Part shown: one piece after another, positions 24,238 to 32,552 of the stretch
How positions within the stretch are numbered: the stretch's first letter is position 1
Layout: each line of letters begins with the position of its first letter
From: Acetivibrio sp. MSJd-27
Lineage (GTDB): Bacteria; Bacillota; Clostridia; UMGS1840; HGM11507
Length of the DNA stretch: 64,000 nucleotides
Direction: 5' to 3'
Assembly (NCBI RefSeq): GCF_018918095.1
Contig: NZ_JAHLPV010000001.1
Coordinates: forward strand, 1-64,000
Program-made: the position numbers and the translations under genes
The notes under the pieces: model-generated
Told to the model about the DNA's origin: nothing
The model's input: only the letters and a program-made list of their open reading frames with translations
Databases searched by the model: none

Positions 24238-24280
24238 AAATGCCCGTCACTCACATTTTCTTATAAGTGACGGGCATTTT
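24238..24280. terminator. Bidirectional terminator between the hairpin array and malic enzyme gene
   Basis: AAATGCCCGTCACT (24238-24251) pairs perfectly with AGTGACGGGCATTT (24266-24279), T/A runs on both sides. Confidence 0.9.
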
Positions 24281-24307
24281 ATACAGTATCTGTTTTTTAT
24301 CTTATCC

Positions 24308-25480
24308 TTAGATTCTGGCTACGCCGGTATCTCTGGCAGCCTGTGCAACTGCTTCCGCAACTGCTTTGCCGACTCTTTCATCAAATGCATCCGGAATGAT
24401 ATAATCGGGTTCCAGTTCTTCCTCCGTGATCACGCCTGCGATCGCTTTTGCAGCGGCAATTTTCATTTCATCATTGATATCGCTTGCGCGAACATCCAAA
24501 GCACCGCGGAAAATGCCCGGGAATGCGAGGACATTGTTGATCTGGTTCGGGAAATCGGAACGTCCTGTTCCCATAATTTTTACGCCTGCTTCTTTTGCCA
24601 GGTCAGGCATAATTTCCGGAACCGGATTTGCCATTGCCAATACAATCGGATCTTTCGCCATTGTTTTTACCATTTCAGGAGTCAGCACGCCCGGAGCAGA
24701 TACACCGATAAATACGTCTGCGCCTTTGATAACATCTTCCAAATTGCCTTTTTTCAGCTGGAGATTCGAAATTTCAGCCATCTCTGTTTTGATTGCATTC
24801 AGATTGTCACGCCCTTTATAGATAGCACCCTTTGTGTCACAGAGCACAGCATTTTTCAGTCCCATTTTCATCAGAAGCTTTGTGATTGCAATCCCGGCTG
24901 CACCGGAACCATTCACTACAACTTCAATCTCATTGATGTTTTTACCAACAATTTTTAATGCATTCAACATCCCTGCCAATGTGACGACAGCGGTACCATG
25001 CTGATCGTCATGGAAAATCGGAATGTCACAGCATTCTTTCAATTTCTTTTCGATTTCAAAGCAGCGGGGAGCTGAAATATCCTCCAGATTTACGCCGCCG
25101 AAAGAACCGGCCAGTAATTTTACCGTGTTAACGATGTCGTCAACTTCTTTGGACCGAACGCAGAGCGGGAAAGCGTCAACATCTCCAAATTGCTTAAACA
25201 GTACGCATTTTCCTTCCATAACAGGCATGCCTGCTTCCGGACCGATATCCCCCAGCCCCAACACGGCAGTACCGTCGGTTACAACAGCAACCAGATTGTT
25301 TCTTCTTGTGTACTTGTAAGAAAGATCAACATCCTCACTGATTTTCAGACAGGGTTCTGCAACCCCAGGAGTGTAAGCAACAGCCAGATCGTCGCGGTTG
25401 TTCAGTTCCGCTCTGCTGACTACTTCGATTTTGCCATTCCACTCCTCATGTTTTTTTAGTGCAAATTCTTTCTTGTCCAT
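24308..25480 (-). CDS. NAD(P)-dependent malic enzyme
   Basis: About 390 residues, the short bacterial type without the phosphotransacetylase domain. Malic-enzyme parts are LAVAYTPGVAEPCLKI, VTDGTAVLGLGDIGPEAGMP, VMEGKCVLFKQFG, IFHDDQHGTAVVTLAG, the Rossmann VVNGSGAAGIAI and FPNQINNVLAFPGIFRGALD. It decarboxylates malate to pyruvate. ATG at 25480 follows GGAGGG by 7 bases. It lies 19 bases after the lactate/malate dehydrogenase-like gene on the same strand, so the two form an operon. Confidence 0.93.
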   Translation of the reverse strand: MDKKEFALKKHEEWNGKIEVVSRAELNNRDDLAVAYTPGVAEPCLKISEDVDLSYKYTRRNNLVAVVTDGTAVLGLGDIGPEAGMPVMEGKCVLFKQFGDVDAFPLCVRSKEVDDIVNTVKLLAGSFGGVNLEDISAPRCFEIEKKLKECCDIPIFHDDQHGTAVVTLAGMLNALKIVGKNINEIEVVVNGSGAAGIAITKLLMKMGLKNAVLCDTKGAIYKGRDNLNAIKTEMAEISNLQLKKGNLEDVIKGADVFIGVSAPGVLTPEMVKTMAKDPIVLAMANPVPEIMPDLAKEAGVKIMGTGRSDFPNQINNVLAFPGIFRGALDVRASDINDEMKIAAAKAIAGVITEEELEPDYIIPDAFDERVGKAVAEAVAQAARDTGVARI

Positions 25481-25499
25481 TATTAAGCCCTCCAACTTT

Positions 25500-26435
25500 T
25501 TATAATAAATTATGAATCACTTTTTTGATCGCCTCGGCGGATGCGTTTAATTTTTCTCTTTCGTCATCAGACAGTTCCGAGACAATAATATTTTCAACAC
25601 CCGAACGCCCTACAATAGACGGCATGCTCAGGCAGACATCATACAAATCAAAACGGCCTTCCATTAACGAGGATACATTCAGTACGGAACGCTGATCCTT
25701 TAAAACCACTTCGGAAGCCTTTGCAATCACCGAAGCAATTGCATAGTAGGTTGCCCCTTTTCGCTTGATAACCTCTGAGCCTGCAGATTTCACTTCCTGT
25801 TCAATCTGACTCTTATCTATTTGTATTTTTGCCTCTTTACAGTAATCATCCAATGTCATTCCTGCGATTCTGACAGAACTCCAAAGAGGAAACTGCGTTT
25901 CTCCGTGTTCTCCCGCAATCGATGCATGAATATTCCGCACATCCACACCCACTACTTCTGACAAAAGATAGCGGAATCTGGCTGTATCCAACGCTGTTCC
26001 GGTTCCAAAAACCCGGCCTGTCGGAAGTCCGGATTCCTTTTGAATCACATAAGTTATTACATCCAGCGGGTTCGCCACCACAAGGATAACCCCCGTATTG
26101 TAATACTTCATCACATTTTTCGTGATATCCTTTGCGATAACCGCATTCTTTTGCGCAAGTTCCATGCGCGTTTCTCCCGGTTTTCTGTTTGCACCGGCTG
26201 TGACGATGATGATATCGCAGTCCCTGACCTGCTCATAGCCGCCGGAATGAATGTACATTTCCCCCATAAAGCTGAGACCATGAGCGATATCCATTGCCTC
26301 ACCTTCGGCTTTGGGTGCATTGGCGTCGATCAGTACAATTTCAGATACTAATTTTTTCATGGCGAGGGCATACGCTGCTGCCGCCCCTACAAAACCAGCA
26401 CCGATAATCGCGATCTTAGACCTATTTGTGATCAT
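25500..26435 (-). CDS. L-lactate/malate dehydrogenase family protein (LDH-like with Arg at the specificity position)
   Basis: About 311 residues: NAD fold IAIIGAGFVGAAAAYALA, GTGTALDTARFRYLL, catalytic His in SIAGEHGETQFPLW, substrate Arg in GETR. Overall an L-LDH. However the position that is Gln in LDH (GANQKPGETR) is Arg84 here (GANRKPGETR), the residue that gives malate dehydrogenase specificity in the well-known Q102R change of Bacillus LDH. With malic enzyme next door, oxaloacetate/malate is a good candidate substrate (inference). ATG at 26435 follows TAGGAGTG; the open frame extends further upstream without a site. Confidence 0.85.
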   Translation of the reverse strand: MITNRSKIAIIGAGFVGAAAAYALAMKKLVSEIVLIDANAPKAEGEAMDIAHGLSFMGEMYIHSGGYEQVRDCDIIIVTAGANRKPGETRMELAQKNAVIAKDITKNVMKYYNTGVILVVANPLDVITYVIQKESGLPTGRVFGTGTALDTARFRYLLSEVVGVDVRNIHASIAGEHGETQFPLWSSVRIAGMTLDDYCKEAKIQIDKSQIEQEVKSAGSEVIKRKGATYYAIASVIAKASEVVLKDQRSVLNVSSLMEGRFDLYDVCLSMPSIVGRSGVENIIVSELSDDEREKLNASAEAIKKVIHNLL

Positions 26436-26491
26436 CCGATTCACTCCTATCATACCATATTTTGTTCTTATCCTCATCCTCACCGTACTCC

Positions 26492-26520
26492 ATTATACTC
26501 TATCTGCCCCGCGAAGTCCA
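26492..26520 (-). promoter_or_regulatory. Promoter of the dehydrogenase-malic enzyme operon
   Basis: Minus strand TGGACT (26515-26520), 17-base spacer, TATAAT (26492-26497); 57 bases before the start. Confidence 0.55.
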
Positions 26521-26687
26521 TCTTATTTTTTTGAATTTTGGACCTTTTTGTTATTTCTTTCACATTTCCTCTTTTTTCGATAATTCATGCAGAATATTTT
26601 GAAGCGTTTTTGTCTATTTTGTACAGCACTGCGCGTTTCTTTTTTAGTATGATAGTTTTTTAAACTTCTATTCGAAAGCAAACGCTC

Positions 26688-27587
26688 TCATATTTCAAAA
26701 ATGTTCTTCATATCCTGTGGAAGCTCCGCCTCAAAGAATAATTTTTTGCCTGAAATAGGATGATAAAACGCCAGCTTCCAGGCATGCAGCGCCTGCCTTT
26801 CAATTGGCACTCCCTGCTCTCTGCCGTATAGCCAGTCCCCCAGAAGCGGACAACCGATATGAGCGAAATGTACCCGGATTTGATGGGTTCTTCCGGTCTC
26901 CAGGCGGATTTCAGCAAGCGCAAACCCACCCGACTGCTTTAAAACCCGATAATGGGTAACTGCTTCCTTTCCATCCGGTGCCACAACTCGTTTCAGAACA
27001 CTGTCATCCGCGCGTTTAATGGGAAAACGCATTGTCCCCTCCGACGGGTTTGGAATACCGTCCGTGATGGCCAAATAAGTTTTCTCAATTTGTTTTTCTT
27101 TCATCTGACGAACCAGCAAAGCATTGGCATGCTCGTTCTTTGCCAGAATCATAAGCCCCGAGGTCTGCCTGTCCAGGCGGTTGACAGCCCGGAACATATG
27201 ATATTCCCCTTTTTGTCTGAAATAGTAAGCAAGTGCGTTTGCAAGGGAGTGCAGATCGCTTTTTCGAGAGGAATGAACCGCCATGCCCGCCGGTTTACTG
27301 ACCACAATCAAATCCGCATCCTCATAGACGATTTTAAATTCGGACTTTACCGGAATCACATGGGCGGATCCCTCCCGCTCTGTCAGCACAATTTTCAGCA
27401 GGTCACCGGTCTTTACCGGATCCACTGTCCGCGCCGGACAGCCGTTTAACAGAATACCCTGCGTGTGCTTCAACCGTTTGATCAGAGTGCCGGAAACCCG
27501 CAGTTCTTCCCGCAGTACCTTAAGCACCTTTCCGCCGTCATATCTTGCAGGGACAATAACTTGCAGGCTTCTTTTACCATCTGTCAT
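26688..27587 (-). CDS. RluA-family pseudouridine synthase
   Basis: About 300 residues: an S4-like N-terminal part (VLKVLREELRVSGTLIKRLK, then ILLNGCPARTVDPVKTGD), then the RluA core with the catalytic Asp in FRAVNRLDRQTSGLMILAKN and the ETGRTHQIRVHFAHIGCPLL-type motif. It isomerises uridines in rRNA or tRNA; the target site cannot be read from sequence. ATG at 27587 lies inside the last codons of the nitroreductase gene (14-base overlap), so expression is coupled. Confidence 0.9.
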   Translation of the reverse strand: MTDGKRSLQVIVPARYDGGKVLKVLREELRVSGTLIKRLKHTQGILLNGCPARTVDPVKTGDLLKIVLTEREGSAHVIPVKSEFKIVYEDADLIVVSKPAGMAVHSSRKSDLHSLANALAYYFRQKGEYHMFRAVNRLDRQTSGLMILAKNEHANALLVRQMKEKQIEKTYLAITDGIPNPSEGTMRFPIKRADDSVLKRVVAPDGKEAVTHYRVLKQSGGFALAEIRLETGRTHQIRVHFAHIGCPLLGDWLYGREQGVPIERQALHAWKLAFYHPISGKKLFFEAELPQDMKNIFEI

Positions 27588-28074
27588 AGCGGATTCTGTC
27601 CTCGTCAAAACGTTCCTCCTGCACCTTCTCCTCTGCCGGATAACCGACAGAAACCAGGGTGAGCGGAACAATATAATCCGGAAGCCCCGTCAGCTCAGAA
27701 ATTGCTTTCATCCGTTCCTGCCGTGGATAAATTCCCAGCCAGCAGGCACCGAGCCCCAGACTGACTGCCTCCAGCAACATGTTTTCCGTTGCCGCCGCTC
27801 CGTTTATTGCAAGATAGCCCAGCTGATCTTCCAGGCGGTAATCCCCGCAGATCAGAATGGCACAATCCGCTCCGGTGAGCATGGAAGCATACGGATGAAA
27901 TGCTGCAATCTTTTCAAGCATCTCCCTTTCTCTTATGACAATAAAATGCCATGGCTTCTTATTTCTCGCACTGGGCGCAGCCATAGCCGCCCGCAGCAAC
28001 TGTTTCGTTTTTTCCTTTTCCACCGGCTTTCCGCTGTATTTTCGGATACTTGCCCGCTTAAAAATCTCTTTCAT
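27574..28074 (-). CDS. Nitroreductase-family flavoprotein
   Basis: 166 residues. FMN-binding pattern ASIRKYSGKPVEKEKTKQLL and MAAPSARNKKPWHFIVI, then the LGACWLGIYPRQERM segment. These NAD(P)H-dependent FMN enzymes reduce nitro compounds, quinones or flavins; physiological substrate unknown. AAGGATGG precedes the ATG. It is divergent from the ABC exporter and followed by the overlapping rluA-like gene. Confidence 0.88.
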   Translation of the reverse strand: MKEIFKRASIRKYSGKPVEKEKTKQLLRAAMAAPSARNKKPWHFIVIREREMLEKIAAFHPYASMLTGADCAILICGDYRLEDQLGYLAINGAAATENMLLEAVSLGLGACWLGIYPRQERMKAISELTGLPDYIVPLTLVSVGYPAEEKVQEERFDEDRIRYDRW

Positions 28075-28175
28075 ATGACGTTATCCATCCTTTCACCGTT
28101 TGGCAATAATAGTATAAGTATACCACAAATTTTTACGAAAGTCGATCTTTTCGAGCTTTCAAATTTTCAAACCAT

Positions 28176-28204
28176 TTGACAGAAAAATGGCAGTTTGATA
28201 AAAT
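28176..28204 (+). promoter_or_regulatory. Promoter of the ABC exporter operon
   Basis: TTGACA (28176-28181), 17-base spacer, TAAAAT (28199-28204); 35 bases before the start codon. Confidence 0.75.
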
Positions 28205-28239
28205 AAAAAGAAAGCATTCTATTTACTGAGGTGTTTTCA

Positions 28240-29937
28240 TTGAAAAAATATTTCAAAAAATATATATGGCTTTTCCTGCTCTGCCTTGCCTTTCTGACCG
28301 GCGAAGCGCTCTGTGATCTCCTGCAGCCCCGCTTTATGGCCAATATCGTGGATGACGGAATCGCCCAAAATGACATGTCCGCGGTTTTCAGGCTTGGCGG
28401 CTTTATGCTTCTGATCGCCGGAGTCGGCGCGGTCTGCGCTTTAAGCCGCAATTATCTGGCCAGCACGGTCTCCCAGAAATTTGCCAGCGCTCTCCGTTCG
28501 GATTTGTTTCAAAAAATCATCCATCTTTCTCTTTCAGACATCGATCGCTTTGACCGCGGCTCTCTCATTACCCGGCTGACCAACGACGTTACACAGATTC
28601 AGCAGTTCGCCAACGGATTGATGCGTATCTTTTTCAAGGCGCCTGTTATGTGTATCGGTTCCATTGTCATGATGATAACCCTCTATCCGTCCGTCTCCAC
28701 GGTCATCCTTGTGATGGTGCCGGTGATTCTTTTTCTGATCTATCTGAGCATTAAAATAGGATATCGTTATTTTTACCGTGTCCAGCTCGCGGTGGACCGT
28801 ATGAACAGCGTTGTGCGGGAATTTCTGTCCGGTATACGCGTTGTCCGCGCGTTTCATAACGTTTCCGCAGAGAAAAAACGTTTTCTGGCCGCAAATGAGG
28901 AGATGGCAGATTCCCAGACCAAAGCGATGCAGGTGATGGCTTTCTTTTCCCCGGCGATCGCGCTGACCGTCAACCTTTCCATCGTTGCCATTCTTTGGCT
29001 CAGCGGTTTCCGTTTTCAAGCTGTCGAGGTCGGAAAAGTCATGGCGGCAGTCAATTATATGACCCAGATGCTGCATGCTTTCGGCATGATCTCAAACATC
29101 TTCAATATTTTTGTACGCGCCAATGCGTCCTATACCAGAATACAGGAGGTTTTGACAACCGGCGATGCCATCTGCGCAAATCAAAAAGACGCTGTTTTCT
29201 CCATTGAAAAAGGAGGAATTGCTTTTCAAAACGTATCCTTTTCCTATCACAAAAAAGCACAGCGAAAAGCCCTTGACCACATCAGCTTTACCGCAAATCC
29301 CGGTGAGACAATCGGGATCATCGGTTCAACCGGTTCCGGAAAAACAACGCTTGCCAATTTGATGATGGGCTTCTATCAACCGGATGAAGGGGATATCCGG
29401 ATCGGCGGGCAAAGCCAAAAGGAAATTTCCCAAAGGCTTCTTCGTGAAAACATCTCCTTTGTCCCCCAAAAGAATCTGCTTTTCACCGGCACAATAGCGG
29501 AAAACATCCGATGGGGCAAGGAGAATGCCTCCGAGGAGGGACTGAAAACAGCTGCCCGGATTGCCTGTGCAGATTCCTTCATTGAAAAACAGCCTAGAGG
29601 TTATGGCACCATGATTGGTCAGGGCGGCGTCAATCTGTCCGGCGGGCAGAAACAACGTCTGGCAATCGCGCGGGCGGTGATCCGAAACACAGATATCCTG
29701 ATTCTGGACGACTGCACCAGCGCAGTGGATGCGAATACGGAAAAGAAAATCCGGCGTTCTATTCGGGAATATCAAAAGGATGCAATCCGTTTTATCATCT
29801 CGCAAAGGATCATTTCAGTGATGAATGCAGATAAAATACTTGTATTGCATGACGGAAAGATAGCCGGTCAGGGAACGCATGCCAATCTGCTTGCATCCTG
29901 CGAAATCTATCAGGCAATTTACCATTCACAGATTTGA
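28240..29937 (+). CDS. ABC exporter half-transporter with degenerate catalytic site
   Basis: About 565 residues. N-terminal six-helix permease domain (1-300), then nucleotide-binding domain with Walker A IGSTGSGKTT, signature NLSGGQKQRLAIAR, and Walker B LILDDCTSAVD. The catalytic Glu is Asp and the switch His is Gln (IISQRI), the usual marks of the non-catalytic half in heterodimeric exporters such as TM287/288 or LmrCD. TTG at 28240 is the likely start: GAGGTG lies 6 bases upstream, whereas the GTG at 28231 is part of that site. It pairs with the next gene. Confidence 0.88.
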   Translation: MKKYFKKYIWLFLLCLAFLTGEALCDLLQPRFMANIVDDGIAQNDMSAVFRLGGFMLLIAGVGAVCALSRNYLASTVSQKFASALRSDLFQKIIHLSLSDIDRFDRGSLITRLTNDVTQIQQFANGLMRIFFKAPVMCIGSIVMMITLYPSVSTVILVMVPVILFLIYLSIKIGYRYFYRVQLAVDRMNSVVREFLSGIRVVRAFHNVSAEKKRFLAANEEMADSQTKAMQVMAFFSPAIALTVNLSIVAILWLSGFRFQAVEVGKVMAAVNYMTQMLHAFGMISNIFNIFVRANASYTRIQEVLTTGDAICANQKDAVFSIEKGGIAFQNVSFSYHKKAQRKALDHISFTANPGETIGIIGSTGSGKTTLANLMMGFYQPDEGDIRIGGQSQKEISQRLLRENISFVPQKNLLFTGTIAENIRWGKENASEEGLKTAARIACADSFIEKQPRGYGTMIGQGGVNLSGGQKQRLAIARAVIRNTDILILDDCTSAVDANTEKKIRRSIREYQKDAIRFIISQRIISVMNADKILVLHDGKIAGQGTHANLLASCEIYQAIYHSQI

Positions 29938-29956
29938 CGGGAAAGGAGGAAATGCC

Positions 29957-31789
29957 GTGCCGAACAGCAAATCAACTGAAACCTTTTCCAGAATGCAGCA
30001 GATGAACCGCCCGGGAAGAGGCGGACGGAACCGGATTGTGGAAAAGCCCAAAAATATGAAGGGAACCTTAAAGCGAATTTGGGAATACTTCGGGTCAGAA
30101 CGCAAAAAGCTTCTTCTGCTTTTTGCACTGGTTATCTTAACCGCTCTGATCGCTCTCAGCGTTCCGTATCTGATTGGGAAAAGCGTGGATACCATTCCGG
30201 CTTTTCAAAACCAAAGTCAGCTTCTCATCCTGCTTCTAATTTTATTAGCCTCCGCCTACGTTTTGGATTTTGCCCTTAATTTTTTCCAGAACTATATGAT
30301 CGCGGCAATCTCGCAGAAAATTGTGAAGCAGATGCGAAAAGCGCTGTTTGACAAGTTTCAGCTGCTGCCAGTCTCTTTTTTTGATACCCGCTCCCACGGT
30401 GAGATTATGAGCCGTGTGACCAATGATATCGACAATATCTCCAGCACGATCAGCCAGTCTACTATTCAGCTGATGTCCATTGCGATTACAGTGACCGGTT
30501 CTCTTTTCATGATGCTTGTCTTAAATCCCGTTCTGACAGCGGCCGGTCTCATCACGCTGCCGCTTGTTATTCTGCTCACCAAAGCGGTGACAAAACGCAC
30601 AAGTGTACTGTTTAGGGAGCAGCAAAAATTCCTTGGGATCATCAACGGGCAAATGGAGGAAAGCATTTCAGGCATCCATGTGGTAAAGGCTTTCAACCGG
30701 GAAGAACATATTATACAGGATTTTGAAGAAAAGAATGAACGTTTGCGGAAGGTGTCCACAAAAGCTTTGCTTTGGACCGGCTATATGATGCCCATGATGA
30801 ACGTCATCAACAATCTGGGCTTTATTGCCGTATCCGTGACTGGCGGCGCCTTGGCGGTTGCCGGAAGGATCACACCCGGCGTGATCTCCAGTTTTCTGAC
30901 CTATACGAAGCAGTTTACCCGTCCTATTAACGAGATCGCCAATGTATATAACACGCTCCAGACTGCCGTAGCGGGAGCGGAACGCGTATTTGAAATTATG
31001 GATGAGGACGAGGAGACGAAGGATGCCCCGGATGCAAAAGAGCTGAAAGACATCCAGGGGGATATTGTCTTTGAAAAGGTCTGTTTCGGCTACAACAAGG
31101 AAAAGCAGATTCTAAAGGAAATATCACTGCATGCTTTGCCGGGCTCCACGGTTGCCCTGGTTGGACCTACAGGAGCCGGGAAAACTACTATCATCAACCT
31201 GTTAACGCGGTTTTACGACATTCAAAGCGGCTCCATCCGCATCGATGGAATCGACATCCGGCATTTTACCCGGACCAGTCTGCGCAGGGCTTTCAGTATT
31301 GTTTTGCAGGACACTTACTTATTCACAGGAACTATCCTGGAAAATATTTCATACGGTAGCAGCGGCAAAAGCAAGGAGGAAATCATGGCGGCGGCCAGAC
31401 TGGCGATGGCGGATGAATTTATCGAGAAGCTCCCGGACGGATACAATACCCGGCTGAAAGAGAGCGGAAACAATCTGAGCGAAGGTCAGCGCCAGCTGAT
31501 TGCCATTGCAAGAGCCGTGCTGTTAAACGCTCCGATTCTAATTCTTGACGAGGCAACCAGCAATGTGGATACCATGACGGAACTGAAAATCCGCAAAGCA
31601 ATGAAGAACCTCTCCAGCGGAAAAACCAGCTTTGTTATCGCACACCGTTTAAGCACCATTATTGATGCGGATCTCATTCTGGTGATCGATGACGGCCGTA
31701 TTATGGAACAGGGAACCCATGACGAACTGCTTGCCAAAAAGGGTGCGTACTACAAAATGTATTCCAATCAAATCAGCAACATTCAATAA
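29957..31789 (+). CDS. ABC exporter half-transporter, partner subunit
   Basis: About 610 residues. A polar N-terminal tail with MNRPGRGGRNRI, permease domain (about 45-350), then NBD with Walker A VGPTGAGKTT, signature NLSEGQRQLIAIAR (LSEGQ, the changed signature of the heterodimer), intact Walker B LILDEATSNVD and switch VIAHRLSTI. Together with the upstream half it forms one functional and one degenerate ATP site. GTG at 29957 follows AAAGGAGG by 7 bases. Substrate (drug, peptide or lipid) unknown. Confidence 0.9.
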   Translation: MPNSKSTETFSRMQQMNRPGRGGRNRIVEKPKNMKGTLKRIWEYFGSERKKLLLLFALVILTALIALSVPYLIGKSVDTIPAFQNQSQLLILLLILLASAYVLDFALNFFQNYMIAAISQKIVKQMRKALFDKFQLLPVSFFDTRSHGEIMSRVTNDIDNISSTISQSTIQLMSIAITVTGSLFMMLVLNPVLTAAGLITLPLVILLTKAVTKRTSVLFREQQKFLGIINGQMEESISGIHVVKAFNREEHIIQDFEEKNERLRKVSTKALLWTGYMMPMMNVINNLGFIAVSVTGGALAVAGRITPGVISSFLTYTKQFTRPINEIANVYNTLQTAVAGAERVFEIMDEDEETKDAPDAKELKDIQGDIVFEKVCFGYNKEKQILKEISLHALPGSTVALVGPTGAGKTTIINLLTRFYDIQSGSIRIDGIDIRHFTRTSLRRAFSIVLQDTYLFTGTILENISYGSSGKSKEEIMAAARLAMADEFIEKLPDGYNTRLKESGNNLSEGQRQLIAIARAVLLNAPILILDEATSNVDTMTELKIRKAMKNLSSGKTSFVIAHRLSTIIDADLILVIDDGRIMEQGTHDELLAKKGAYYKMYSNQISNIQ

Positions 31790-31861
31790 GGCATTTTTCT
31801 TGTGAAACAGAAGAGCGAAATGGTTCCCGCTGCAGAATTTTGCTTTTCTGTATATGAAAAG

Positions 31862-31900
31862 AAAGCTGTCCCTGTCATCATACCAGACAGGGACAGCTTT
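31862..31900. terminator. Bidirectional terminator between ABC exporter and radical-SAM operon
   Basis: AAAGCTGTCCCTGTC (31862-31876) pairs perfectly with GACAGGGACAGCTTT (31886-31900). The last bases overlap the TAA of the minus-strand gene. Confidence 0.9.
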
Positions 31901-32552
31901 ATTTCATCAATTCCTCATTTTCTTTTGTCAGAAGTTTTATCCGATGCACCGATTTATAATCCATTCGGAATCCGGGGATCTCTTTTTCAAAGGCTTTCAG
32001 CAGCAAATCCGGATTCAGATTTCTCTCACTGCCCGATGCCAGCTTCAGCCTCAGCATAAGGCTTTCCGCTTCCTCTTCGATCGAAAAATCAAAGAGAAGC
32101 GGTTTGATATTAATTTCCTTCAGGCCCTTTTTGGTTTTCTTTTCCACAGGAATTACTTCTCTGTTCAGTACGTTAAGGAGTGCTTCTTTGGGCTGATTAC
32201 ACTGCAGCGTTACTTCATAAGCCGCCGCATACAATTCCTTGAATTTCGGCGCAAGCTCATCTGTCACTTTTAAAATTTCAATGCCCTCTGGAGCAGCCGC
32301 GTTCAGTTTATCCTTTATTTCATCAAATGTACACTGCTCCTCCATCTGAAATTCCGCATACTCGCCGTCGGAGGTCACCCCCACCGACAAGGGCTGTGCA
32401 AAAGTCAAAATGATATGCGGGTTAAACCCCTGCGTATAGGAAACCGGTAATCCGCTCCGCATCAGCATTCGGTTAAAGGTGCGCATCAAATCCAGATGGG
32501 AGACATACTTTGCCTCGTAGCCTTTGGAAAACTGTATTCTGACATTCATCAT
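31899..32552 (-). CDS. TIGR03936-family (DUF2344) radical-SAM-linked protein
   Basis: 217 residues. Start MMNVRIQFSKGYEAKYVSHL, DLMRTFNRMLMRSGLPVSYT, then QGFNPHIILTFAQPLSVGVT are the typical parts of the DUF2344 family. It is always next to, or fused with, the TIGR03960 radical SAM protein, as here with a 4-base overlap. Function is not established; in other Firmicutes the pair precedes rng and rplU, which are missing here. Confidence 0.88.
   Translation of the reverse strand: MMNVRIQFSKGYEAKYVSHLDLMRTFNRMLMRSGLPVSYTQGFNPHIILTFAQPLSVGVTSDGEYAEFQMEEQCTFDEIKDKLNAAAPEGIEILKVTDELAPKFKELYAAAYEVTLQCNQPKEALLNVLNREVIPVEKKTKKGLKEINIKPLLFDFSIEEEAESLMLRLKLASGSERNLNPDLLLKAFEKEIPGFRMDYKSVHRIKLLTKENEELMK

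Larger units (their letters stand above)
23864..24280 (+). ncRNA. Array of alternating hairpins with repeated extended -10 boxes (candidate tandem sRNAs)
   Basis: Four boxes TGN-TATAAY (TATAAY at 23904, 24008, 24106, 24232) are each preceded by a hairpin; between them lie units ending in TTGAATCA. Unit hairpins: GAA/CTCT/GGCATT with AATGCC/AGAG/TTC in units 1 and 2; GCCGT/CGGAAG with CTTCCG/ACGGC in unit 3. Linker hairpins: GCGGCG with CGCCGC inside CACAA/TTGTG; ATACCA with TGGTAT around CACAA/TTGTG; CAATTT with AAATTG around TTACACAA/TTGTGTAA. The series ends in a strong terminator. No open frame is credible. Transcription direction is inferred from the boxes. Confidence 0.5.
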
